Shown here: one piece after another, positions 28,759 to 36,603 of the stretch
How positions within the stretch are numbered: position 1 is the first letter of the stretch
How the letters are laid out: each line of letters starts with the position of its first letter
Assembly: GCA_963848195.1 (NCBI GenBank)
Contig: CAWKCY010000020.1
Span: 186,001-250,000, forward strand
Direction: 5' to 3'
Length of the DNA: 64,000 nt
Source: CAVQBP01 sp963848195
GTDB lineage: Bacteria; Bacteroidota; Ignavibacteria; Ignavibacteriales; Ignavibacteriaceae
Translations under genes and position numbers: made by a program
The notes under the pieces: model-generated
The model's database searches: none
Seen by the model: only the letters and a program-made list of their open reading frames with translations
What the model was told of the DNA's origin: nothing

Positions 28759-29136
28759 TTATCTAAATTCTTCATCAGTTTCAGGTGCGATAAGAACCGC
28801 TTTATCCAAAGATATTTTCGTTCTCCCGCTTCCTCGTTTAACGGCGTTCCTATGTCTTGCATTATCTACTAAAATTTGACGTATTGAATTGGCAATCGAA
28901 CCGAAAAAGTGCTTTCTATCTTCCAGAGATAGATTCTGCTGCCCAATTAAATAAGCTTCATGAACAAGTTCAGTAGTCTGGATGGTTCTATTTCTATATT
29001 CATTCTGTAAATATTTAGAAGCTATTTTTTTTATTTCCTTATAAACTAATTTTAAAAGACTATTTAATGACTCCTTGTCTCCATCATTAACCCTTTTTAA
29101 AAGCTGGGTAATTTGATTTTTAGGGATTTTATCCAT
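28759..29136 (-). pseudogene. Truncated ECF sigma factor, region 4 missing
   Basis: 125 residues of the Sigma70_ECF (PF07638-type) group: LLKRVNDGDKESLNSLLKLVYKEIKKIA, then TTELVHEAYLIG and FFGSIANSIRQILVDNARHRNA. The protein stops at APETDEEFR with three stops in a row (28759 and below). The whole region 4 DNA-binding part is absent, and no such sequence follows down to 28612. Without region 4 it should not recognise a -35 element. It is most likely a remnant left by deletion beside the duplicated T9SS genes. Confidence 0.75.
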
Positions 29137-29311
29137 AAAGCTAAACCCGGATAAGAGTAGAATTTTAGTTATAATCTAATAAGCAGTAAGATTATAATCA
29201 ATTAAAATTCATAAAAATTTATATAAATCATAATATTTATTCTATACATCTATTAGAGTTGGAATTTTGTGGTTAATAACTGCATAATATTTAAAATTTA
29301 TTAAATTTGTT

Positions 29312-29356
29312 ATGAGCGAACTATCAATTTGTGAAATTCTTATGAAATTATGCTAA
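29312..29356 (+). pseudogene. Possible hypA start remnant
   Basis: Fourteen codons reading MSELSICEILMKLC and a stop. The MxELSI opening is characteristic of the nickel-insertion protein HypA, although HypA has His at position 2 and here it is Ser. It overlaps the hypF remnant start. Too short to be sure. Confidence 0.3.
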
Positions 29357-29598
29357 AGGTTTTTCGAATACATATTCTTGGTGCTGTACAGGGAGTTGGA
29401 TTTCGTCCGTTTGTTTATAGACTTGCGAAAGAGATGAACCTTAATGGATGGGTCTTGAATTCTGCACAAGGTTTATTTGTTGAAGTTGAAGGCAAGCCCG
29501 GTATATTGCAGAATTTTCTTTTGCGGCTTGAAAAAGAAAAACCTCCTTTAGCATCCATTTATAATTTAGAATATTCGGTACATGATCCTTCCGGTTGA
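29350..29598 (+). pseudogene. hypF: HypF N-terminal remnant (acylphosphatase-like domain)
   Basis: 82 residues. The acylphosphatase motif of HypF is clear (FRIHILGAVQGVGFRPFVYRLA, then LNGWVLNSAQGLFVEVEG). The real HypF carbamoyltransferase is about 750 residues; here homology ends at HDPSG, where the DNA passes into hypE. HypF makes the cyanide ligand of [NiFe] hydrogenases. With the zinc-finger, YrdC-like and Kae1-like domains gone, the gene is dead. Confidence 0.85.
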
Positions 29599-30046
29599 AT
29601 TTGAAACTGAAATTGCCAGTGATACTGCTCCTTTGAACGGATTGGTAGAAACAATATTTTCAGTAAGTAAAGATATCCATATGTTTAGAGACCCTACTCG
29701 CGGAGGTGTAACAAGTGCAATGACAGAAATTGCCGAAAAAGCTAACCTCGGGATATTTTTGGAAGAAAATAAAATCCCTATTAGTGAGGATGTAAAAGGT
29801 GCGTGTGAAATTTTAGGACTTGACCCTCTGTATGTAGCAAATGAAGGTAAGCTCATTGCTGTAGTACCCCGGGAAATTTCCAATGATATATTAAGCGCCA
29901 TACATGCACATCCCCTCGGAAAAGGGGCTGCTGTCATTGGTGAGGTTGTTAATGATTATCCCGGAATGGTAATGATGAAAACCGCTGTTGGCGGAACAAG
30001 GGTTGTTGATATGTTATCGGGTGAACAATTGCCAAGAATTTGTTGA
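29582..30046 (+). pseudogene. hypE: HypE C-terminal remnant
   Basis: 154 residues matching the C-terminal half of HypE: FETEIASDTAPLNGLVE, FRDPTRGGVTSAMTEIA, VANEGKLIAVVP, AAVIGEVV, VGGTRVVDML and the terminal PRIC, whose Cys carries the carbamoyl/cyano group. The N-terminal ATP-binding half is missing. True homology begins at about 29589. The apparent ATG at 29582 is from the hypF side, so this is a deletion product, not a short gene. Confidence 0.85.
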
Positions 30047-30077
30047 AATTATTATACAACTTATAGAAAAATGATGA

Positions 30078-30962
30078 ATGCCGGAAAAATCCCAGATCCC
30101 CTCTAGTGAACAACGGCCTCAAAAAAGCCAACGACTTATTTTACAGCATACTGAAGAAGCTGCGCTTACTCAATTAAATCGAACAAATGTCGGTCTTATA
30201 ATATCCGGATTTTCTGCAGGGCTGGATATAGGATTTTCAGTCTTATTAATGGCGGTAGTCCTATCACTATTTAAAGATGTTCTGCCTAAGCCAATTGTAG
30301 ACTTTATTGTTGGAAATATGAATCCTGTGGGCTTTATATTTGTGATATTGGGAAGATCTGAACTTTTCACCGAACACACTGCCCTGGCTGTCCTGCCTGT
30401 ACTTCAAAGACTTGCCGGACTAAAAAGCCTGCTCCGTCTCTGGTTTTATGTCTACTTCAGCAATATAATCGGTGGAATCATTTTCGCACTTATTCTAACA
30501 TATCTTTCGGGTGCACCGCATCTTATAAAGGGATGGGCTCTGGAAGAAATAGGAATGAAATTAATCAGTTATAACTGGCAGCGCACTATCTTAAGTGCTG
30601 TTCTTGCAGGCTGGTTGATGGGACTTCTAGCATGGCTTGTAGCTGCTGCAAGAGAAACTATTAGTCAGTTATTTATTATTTGGCTCATTACTGCTGCTAT
30701 TGGTATTGCAGGACTGCACCATTGCATCGTCGGTAATGTAGAAGTTTTATCCGGTTTATTATCCAGTCATTTCTCCATTATGGAATATTTAAGGTTCTTA
30801 GGACTTTCAACTTTAGGCAATATAATCGGAGGGGTTTTCTTTGTTGCCGTATTAAAATACAGCCATACAGCCTTCAGCGGTGAAGAGAGAGAAATTAACC
30901 TTGATGAAATTGAAAATGAAAAAGCTCTGAATGATGATTCAGAGCTAAAAGATATAAATTAA
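30078..30962 (+). CDS. Formate/nitrite transporter family protein
   Basis: 294 residues. A charged N-terminus (about 1-45) is followed by six hydrophobic segments of the FNT fold (GLDIGFSVLLMAVVLSLF, NMNPVGFIFVILGRSELFTEHTALAVLPV, LRLWFYVYFSNIIGGIIFAL, LFIIWLITAAIGIAGLHHCIVGNVEVL and others). It forms a pentameric inner-membrane channel for small monovalent anions. The long N-terminal tail and acidic C-terminus resemble the YfdC-like branch, so the substrate may not be formate. It lies downstream of the hyp scar, but no formate dehydrogenase is nearby. Confidence 0.85.
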   Translation: MPEKSQIPSSEQRPQKSQRLILQHTEEAALTQLNRTNVGLIISGFSAGLDIGFSVLLMAVVLSLFKDVLPKPIVDFIVGNMNPVGFIFVILGRSELFTEHTALAVLPVLQRLAGLKSLLRLWFYVYFSNIIGGIIFALILTYLSGAPHLIKGWALEEIGMKLISYNWQRTILSAVLAGWLMGLLAWLVAAARETISQLFIIWLITAAIGIAGLHHCIVGNVEVLSGLLSSHFSIMEYLRFLGLSTLGNIIGGVFFVAVLKYSHTAFSGEEREINLDEIENEKALNDDSELKDIN

Positions 30963-31136
30963 ATGCAAATTATTCCTATTGAACCCACTCCCCCCCCTTC
31001 TGAACAGATATTTAGTTCCTTTATAATTAAACCCATAGTGACAATGCCAAAGATGGTTAAGTTTGTTTCATTAAATGTTTGCGAAACGGAGTTTCGCGTT
31101 ACAGAATTTGATTTTGATGAAATTAACGCTGTGTAA
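30963..31136 (+). CDS. Short open frame of doubtful status (57 codons)
   Basis: ATG at 30963 directly follows the transporter stop; the frame starts MQIIPIEPTPPPSEQ and ends FDFDEINAV at 31136, overlapping the end of the lacI-like gene on the other strand. It contains a perfect small hairpin at 31081-31097 (GCGAAAC, GGA, GTTTCGC) of the kind dispersed through this genome, which argues against a real gene. I do not recognise it. Confidence 0.2.
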   Translation: MQIIPIEPTPPPSEQIFSSFIIKPIVTMPKMVKFVSLNVCETEFRVTEFDFDEINAV

Positions 31137-32148
31137 AGGATGAGGTGATGTCTCTTATATTTTTACAGGATCCTCCAATAACTAATTGTGGCTTTAAAAT
31201 TATTTTTACCTGTTTTAATTTCTCATGTTTTTTTATTTTATCAACTAATGCAGTAATAGAATTTTCGCCTAATAATTTTATTGGCTGAGATATGCATGTG
31301 ATTTTAGGCTGGAAGATCTCATAGCCGGATATTTGGTCGAAAGAAATTAGTGAAATATCACGGGGAATGGAAAGTCCAAGATTCTGTATTGCTCTAATAG
31401 TGCCGTTCATCATTTTACTATTGAAGGTAAAGATTGCAGTTGGTTTATTATCATACTTTATTAAATCTATCGCAGCATCGTAGGCCTTCATTTCATCAAA
31501 TTCACAATTTATGATAAAGCATTTTTCAATATGGATATTATTTTTTTTCATTGCGTCTTCAAATCCTGCATATCTTTGAATATCCGTAAAAAGTATCCCT
31601 TCCCCTTTTAGCACAGCAATTTTTTTATGACCAAGTTTAATTAAATACTCGGTTGCTTCGAATGCTCCTGAGTAATGATCGGTAGAAACATAATTAGTTT
31701 TTTGTTTCTTCATAATCCTATCTACGAGAATAAAGTTCATATTGCTTTTCAAAAGATAATTAATTGATTTTTCAGAGCAGGGAATAATTATGAGACCATC
31801 AACTCTTTGAGACTGAAGCAGCTTAACATATTTCATTTCCTTGGCCGGATTTTCATCTGTATTGCATAATAGTAAATTATATTCGTGTCTACTTGCATAA
31901 TCTTCAACTATCCGAAACCAGCTATTAAAAAAAGTATTTTTAATATCGGGCATTATAACACCAATTGTATTAGTGCGTTTCTTTACCAATGATCGAGCAA
32001 TCTGGCTGGGCTGATAATTCAATTCCTCCATAGCTCTAAGAATTTTTTTAGCAGTTCCTTCACTAACAATAGCAGGATTATTCAGCAAACGTGATACAGT
32101 AATAACAGATACCTGTGCTTTTTCAGCAACGTTAAATATTGTAGCCAT
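31123..32148 (-). CDS. LacI-family transcriptional regulator of the fucose cluster
   Basis: 341 residues. The N-terminal helix-turn-helix is IFNVAEKAQVSVITVSRLLNNPAIVSEGT, followed by the hinge (LNYQPSQIARSLVKKRTNTIGVIMPDI) and the periplasmic-binding-protein-like sensor (DGLIIIPCS, LVDRIM, GHKKIAVLKG, DISLISFDQISGYEIFQPKITCISQP). It is the last gene of the fucose cluster, 10 bases after the kinase fusion gene. It probably represses fuc genes through the CG-centred palindromes upstream of fucI and releases on binding a fucose-derived ligand. Confidence 0.88.
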   Translation of the reverse strand: MATIFNVAEKAQVSVITVSRLLNNPAIVSEGTAKKILRAMEELNYQPSQIARSLVKKRTNTIGVIMPDIKNTFFNSWFRIVEDYASRHEYNLLLCNTDENPAKEMKYVKLLQSQRVDGLIIIPCSEKSINYLLKSNMNFILVDRIMKKQKTNYVSTDHYSGAFEATEYLIKLGHKKIAVLKGEGILFTDIQRYAGFEDAMKKNNIHIEKCFIINCEFDEMKAYDAAIDLIKYDNKPTAIFTFNSKMMNGTIRAIQNLGLSIPRDISLISFDQISGYEIFQPKITCISQPIKLLGENSITALVDKIKKHEKLKQVKIILKPQLVIGGSCKNIRDITSSFTQR

Positions 32149-32157
32149 ACTGAAGGG

Positions 32158-33303
32158 TTATAGTGATTTTCTTCTGATTTTTATTTTCATTGAACCGGGA
32201 ATTTCATTTTCTGCTACAAATATTATATATCCACCTCCCCCTGCACCTGATAATTTCCAGCCATATGATAAATTTTTATATCTTTCAATAATTTCAAATA
32301 TTTCTCTATAAACCATATTGGGAAACATGGTAATCTGCGCTTCAAATGATTTTCTGAAATAGCAGCCAAATTTTTCCCTATCACACTGCAGAATTGATTC
32401 CCAGCAGAATTCCGATGCTATTTTTAAGGCTTCTGCATTCTCAATATTTATATTCATGTTTTCAAGAACGTTATAATCTTTATTGCGGGGTCCTATAGTA
32501 ATTAAATAAAGACTATTCTCAAGCCAGGTTAATATTTTTTCATCATGAATTGATTTAATTTTAGCTGGCCAATAATTACCGGAATACTCAAGCTTATTTA
32601 GTCCGGGCATAACTATTCCAATTGCATCTTGAGAGCCAGCAATAACCTTTGAACCAGGGGGATTTTCATAACTAAAGAGCATCCTGGCAAGTTTCTCTTT
32701 ATTACCTGATGGAATATCTGTTTGCCAGAGTTCGATGGCTTTTCTTCTAGTGCTTGAAGCCATCCCGCTTTTTTCATTAAATTCAATAGTGGGTTCAATT
32801 GAGACTGTTAAAACAGATCCATGAGAGTACTTTCCAACAAAAGGCTGGTCAAGCCAACCACCTGCAATATCAATTCTATATGGGATCGTACATTCTTCCC
32901 TTAAAGAAGTTGTTGAACGAGCGGGTAAATGTCCGTGGGGAATTCTTTTTAAAATAAAATATTGAATATTCAACTTTTTACAAAGTTCCTCTTTTGCAGG
33001 AGTATTTCCGTCTTCGTTGACTATAAAAATGTCAGGTTTAATAGATTCCATTTCGGATAAAAAATCCATTATTCCGCTGCCCGAATTTATATAACATTCT
33101 TTAACGCAACCCAGAGCATCAATCATATATTTTCTTTCATCCTGATTATTTACGGGATAGCGTCCCTTTAGATTAAAGACTGTTTCATCGGAACCTAATC
33201 CCACGTAGACATGACCAAATTGAGCAGCTTCTTTAAGGAAAGCTACATGCCCGCTATGCAGCATATCAAAACAGCCGGTGACAAAAACTTTTTTTTCTTT
33301 CAT
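32158..33303 (-). CDS. Bifunctional nucleotidyltransferase / GHMP kinase fusion
   Basis: 381 residues. Residues 1-130 are a cytidylyltransferase-like Rossmann domain (VFVTGCFDMLHSGHVAFL with the GxFDxxHxGH signature; DERKYMIDAL). Residues about 135-381 are a GHMP-kinase domain with motif 1 (IPYRIDIAGGWLDQPF), motif 2 (KSGMASSTRRKA) and motif 3 (WKLSGAGGGGYIIF). The fusion would phosphorylate a sugar and attach a nucleotide. It resembles in logic, not in the transferase domain used, the fucokinase/GDP-fucose pyrophosphorylase FKP. It lies between fucP and the regulator, so an L-fucose-like substrate is likely. The activated product is unknown. Confidence 0.75.
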   Translation of the reverse strand: MKEKKVFVTGCFDMLHSGHVAFLKEAAQFGHVYVGLGSDETVFNLKGRYPVNNQDERKYMIDALGCVKECYINSGSGIMDFLSEMESIKPDIFIVNEDGNTPAKEELCKKLNIQYFILKRIPHGHLPARSTTSLREECTIPYRIDIAGGWLDQPFVGKYSHGSVLTVSIEPTIEFNEKSGMASSTRRKAIELWQTDIPSGNKEKLARMLFSYENPPGSKVIAGSQDAIGIVMPGLNKLEYSGNYWPAKIKSIHDEKILTWLENSLYLITIGPRNKDYNVLENMNINIENAEALKIASEFCWESILQCDREKFGCYFRKSFEAQITMFPNMVYREIFEIIERYKNLSYGWKLSGAGGGGYIIFVAENEIPGSMKIKIRRKSL

Positions 33304-33399
33304 AGTTAATTAGCTTTTTTCTCTTTCCAATATTTATTAAAAGTTAGCGTGAAATATTTTTACTTTTGAAAATAGTCGTTAGTTGTTTAACATGAGTTA

Positions 33400-34740
33400 T
33401 TAATGACCTTTAGCAGCGGAGATACCGGTGATACCTTCAGCTTTACTAAATTTTGTCCAGTAGAATCCATAAAAAGCAATTGCTGCGAAACAAAATAAAG
33501 GCATAAGAAAACCAACAGACATATTATAAACGTCACCCAGGTAGCCCATAATTTTAGGCATAATAGCCCCGCCAATTATAGCCATGACTATAAAACCGGA
33601 AGCTTTTTTTGCTTGTTCACCTAGACCATAAATACCTAAAGCAAAAATTGTAGGATACATAATAGACATAAATAAAAAACTAAGGAATACAGCAGTCACT
33701 GAGATCCATCCGAGTTTAAGGACAACAACTGCGCATAGGAAGACGTTAATTAATGCATAAGTGCCGAGAACGCGGTGAGCTTTTAATTTTCTAAGAATAG
33801 CAGCACCGCTTGCTCTACCGATTAAAAATAGCGGAAATCCAATAGTACCCAGCAAGAATGTTGCGCCTTTTTCATTGATAAAGAAAGCTCCATTCCGAAG
33901 GATTGTCCGGTCGGAAAATACCCAGCTCTCAGCCATGCCTTTTGAAATAGAGGGAAGTTCTTCAACTATATAATTGATAAAGAAACTAAAAATACCTGCT
34001 TGTGCTGCCACATATAAAAACTGCGAAGCTACGCCTCCCACAAAATGTTTATGGGACCAAATTGACGGTTTAGCACCAGTTGAACCGGCTTCATCTATAT
34101 TATATTCATCTTCGGTATTAAGATCGGGTAAATTTGAAAAATAAAAGACAACCGCCATGACAAGTACAATAACTGCAATAGCGAAATATGGGATATAGAG
34201 TTGTTTCTGTGCAACAACCGCTCCCTCATTTGAATAAAAAAATATTCCTCCAATTATAGGGCCAAATATCCAACCTACACCATTAAATGACTGTGCAAAA
34301 TTAATTCTTGTAGCTGCGAATTGTTTAGGACCGAGTACAGTAGTATATGGATTAGCAACTGTTTCCAGAACAGTTAAGCCCATAGCAATTACACAAACCC
34401 CTAGAAGGAAAGCCCAGAAGGATGCTATATTTGTCGCAGGAATGAACCAAAAGCCGCCGATGGATACGAGAATCAATCCGGTTATAATTCCTCCCTTATA
34501 TCCAAGCTTGCGAGCCAGCCAGCTTGCGGGTAGTGCCATTAAAAGATAGCCTAAATAATGCGCAAACTGTACCCAAGCGGACTGGGATTTTGATAAATGT
34601 AAAAAATCCTGGAAGTGTTTATCCATTACGTCAATCATCCCATTACATATTCCCCATAATAAGAACAGTGTACTGACAAGCATGAAAGTGAAGAGATAAT
34701 TCTTACCATCTTGCGACTTAAACATTTTTGTTAAATCCAT
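33400..34740 (-). CDS. fucP: L-fucose:H+ symporter (MFS)
   Basis: 446 residues, twelve TM segments of the FucP/GluP branch of the major facilitator superfamily. Landmarks are FMLVSTLFLLWGICNGMIDVMDKHFQ, SAWVQFAHYLGYLLMALPASWLARKLGY, MGLTVLETVANPYTTVLGP and RINFAQSFNGVGWIFGP. It imports L-fucose across the inner membrane. It lies between the mutarotase remnant and the kinase fusion in the fucose operon. Confidence 0.9.
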   Translation of the reverse strand: MDLTKMFKSQDGKNYLFTFMLVSTLFLLWGICNGMIDVMDKHFQDFLHLSKSQSAWVQFAHYLGYLLMALPASWLARKLGYKGGIITGLILVSIGGFWFIPATNIASFWAFLLGVCVIAMGLTVLETVANPYTTVLGPKQFAATRINFAQSFNGVGWIFGPIIGGIFFYSNEGAVVAQKQLYIPYFAIAVIVLVMAVVFYFSNLPDLNTEDEYNIDEAGSTGAKPSIWSHKHFVGGVASQFLYVAAQAGIFSFFINYIVEELPSISKGMAESWVFSDRTILRNGAFFINEKGATFLLGTIGFPLFLIGRASGAAILRKLKAHRVLGTYALINVFLCAVVVLKLGWISVTAVFLSFLFMSIMYPTIFALGIYGLGEQAKKASGFIVMAIIGGAIMPKIMGYLGDVYNMSVGFLMPLFCFAAIAFYGFYWTKFSKAEGITGISAAKGH

Positions 34741-34884
34741 TAAGTACCCTCTTTTAAATTCAAGATATATTTAAGATAATCAGGTGTTAAAATTAAATTG
34801 TTTATTAAGTTATCCAAACTGAATATTTTATAAATAATAGAGAAATGAAACATATAATAATTAGTACAAAATTAAACTAGTAAA

Positions 34885-34934
34885 TTCTTCACTTCTTTCA
34901 GTTCGGAATGACAATTTATTCATTACTTCAGTTA
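34885..34934 (-). repeat. Dispersed repeat fragment (GTCATTCCGAAC type) at the end of the mutarotase
   Basis: On the minus strand it reads TAACTGAAGTAATGAATAAA, then TTGTCATTCCGAACTGAAAG and AAGTGAAGAATTT. That is the left part of the repeat seen at 12757 and 12907. Its first three bases (34932-34934 on this strand) are the stop codon of the truncated mutarotase. Confidence 0.7.
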
Positions 34935-35120
34935 GTATGGAAAACTTCTTTCATTTCCACCATTGCTTAAAAAAATAGAATAGTTCCTAATATTTGATTT
35001 TCTAATTCTACTAAGGACACCGGGAAATACATGTTTATGAAGAATAATATAACGTTTTTCATATTCCGGTCTGACTTTTATAAAACTCCCAATCCGCATG
35101 TTAACTTTTTCAAGTTTCAT
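34932..35120 (-). pseudogene. Truncated L-rhamnose/L-fucose mutarotase (RhaM family)
   Basis: 62 residues. RIGSFIKVRPEYEKRYIILHKHVFPGVL followed by RNYSIFL matches the N-terminal half of the RhaM fold (usual length about 105). Normal family sequence ends near IFL; eleven unrelated residues follow, and the stop codon is the first triplet of a dispersed repeat. The missing half contains the second half of the beta barrel, so the protein should be inactive. Mutarotases interconvert alpha and beta anomers and speed sugar isomerisation. The gene begins 23 bases after the kinase. Confidence 0.7.
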
Positions 35121-35143
35121 TTCAATCTTTTTAGATTTAAATT

Positions 35144-36574
35144 CTATTCTTTCAACATCACAGGTTTATATAATATTTGAGGGAATGACAAGGAAATAAT
35201 TTCTCTAGCTTTCTCAAGAGTTTCAATTTTACCTCCTGCAATTGCCTGGACAACTATATTTCCCAATGCAGTAGCTTCAATGGGTCCGGCCATAATATTT
35301 TTTCCTGCTGCATTTGCGGTCAATTGATTTAGCAATTTGTTTTTTGAACCTCCTCCAACAATATGCAGCTTATTTATTTTTTTATTTGAAATCTTTTCAA
35401 TGTTTTCCAAAACAGTTTTATACTTACCGGCAAGACTTTGCAGAATTGAGAGGGAGTATTCTCCCCAGGTTTTTGGTATTGATTGATCTGTTTTAATATA
35501 AAATTCATTTATTGCGTCAATCATATCAGGCGGGTTGATAAATCGATTATCATCCGTATCAATGAACGGAACTTCTGAATCTGTATTTTCTGCCATTTTT
35601 GTTATTTCTTCATAGCTAAAACGCTGACCTCTTTTTTCCAGGCTCTTTTTAATTCCCTGAAGAAGCCACAGACCGGTTATATTACGTAAAAATCGGATAT
35701 TACCATTTACACCCCCCTCATTTGTAAACTCTTTGTATTGAAAATCTATTAAGGGCTTTTCATTTTCAATTCCAAGTAATGACCATGTTCCCGAACTTAA
35801 ATAAGCCCAGTCATCTCCTCCGGCAGGTATTGCAGCAACAGCACTTGCAGTATCATGACTGCCAACCGCAACAACATCAACGTCATTCAGTCCTGTTTCA
35901 GTAGAAATCTCAGGAAGAAGTTTGCCGATAACTGTTCCGGGTTTTACAATTGGGGCCATTATATCAGGAGGCAAATTCAGAGCTGAAAAAATAGATTCAT
36001 CAAATTCTTTTGTTTCAGCGTTCAACAGTTGAGATGTTGAAGCAATGGTATATTCAGATTTTTTTATACCTGTTAAAAAGAAATTAAATAAATCAGGCAT
36101 AAATAAAAGCTTATTGCATTCTTCTAAAATTGCTTCATTTGAGAGTTTAATACTATAGAGCTGATAGATGGTATTAATTTGCAGAAACTGAATACCTGTT
36201 CTTTTGTAAATCTCATTTTGTGAAATTTTATGGAAGACTTTTTCAGGAATACCATTAGTACGATTATCGCGATAAGAATAAGGCAGTTCCAAAAGCCGAT
36301 TATCTTTTCCAATCAGACCGAAATCAACTCCCCATGTATCAACACCAATAGATTGAATATTACTATGTCCTTTTTTTACAGATAAAGATAATCCCTTTTT
36401 AATTTCGCGAAACAAAGACGGAACATCCCATATAAGACTTCCCTTCCTGCTTATTTGTATATTTGGAAAACGATAAATCTCTTCAAGGGAGAGTCTTTCA
36501 TCTTTTAGTATACCTACAATTACGCGCCCGCTTTCGGCGCCTAAATCGACAGCTAGAAATTCTGAAACTGACAT
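35144..36574 (-). CDS. FGGY-family sugar kinase (L-fuculokinase / rhamnulokinase type)
   Basis: 476 residues. The N-terminal phosphate loop is FLAVDLGAESGRVIVG; VDTWGVDFGLI is typical of rhamnulokinases. Later come HDTASAVAAIP, WAYLSSGTWSLLGIE and LHIVGGGSKNKLLNQLTANA (ATP site). The sequence is closest to the RhaB branch, but in this fucI-fucA-fucP cluster the substrate is most likely L-fuculose, giving L-fuculose-1-phosphate for the aldolase. I leave the symbol blank because the two activities cannot be told apart by eye. Confidence 0.85.
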   Translation of the reverse strand: MSVSEFLAVDLGAESGRVIVGILKDERLSLEEIYRFPNIQISRKGSLIWDVPSLFREIKKGLSLSVKKGHSNIQSIGVDTWGVDFGLIGKDNRLLELPYSYRDNRTNGIPEKVFHKISQNEIYKRTGIQFLQINTIYQLYSIKLSNEAILEECNKLLFMPDLFNFFLTGIKKSEYTIASTSQLLNAETKEFDESIFSALNLPPDIMAPIVKPGTVIGKLLPEISTETGLNDVDVVAVGSHDTASAVAAIPAGGDDWAYLSSGTWSLLGIENEKPLIDFQYKEFTNEGGVNGNIRFLRNITGLWLLQGIKKSLEKRGQRFSYEEITKMAENTDSEVPFIDTDDNRFINPPDMIDAINEFYIKTDQSIPKTWGEYSLSILQSLAGKYKTVLENIEKISNKKINKLHIVGGGSKNKLLNQLTANAAGKNIMAGPIEATALGNIVVQAIAGGKIETLEKAREIISLSFPQILYKPVMLKE

Positions 36575-36603
36575 TTATACAAAGATATATTTTTTAATAA
36601 ATA

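Noticed and set aside
29582..30046. A genuine short HypE-like gene
   Set aside because: The ATG comes from hypF sequence and the ATP-binding half of HypE is missing.
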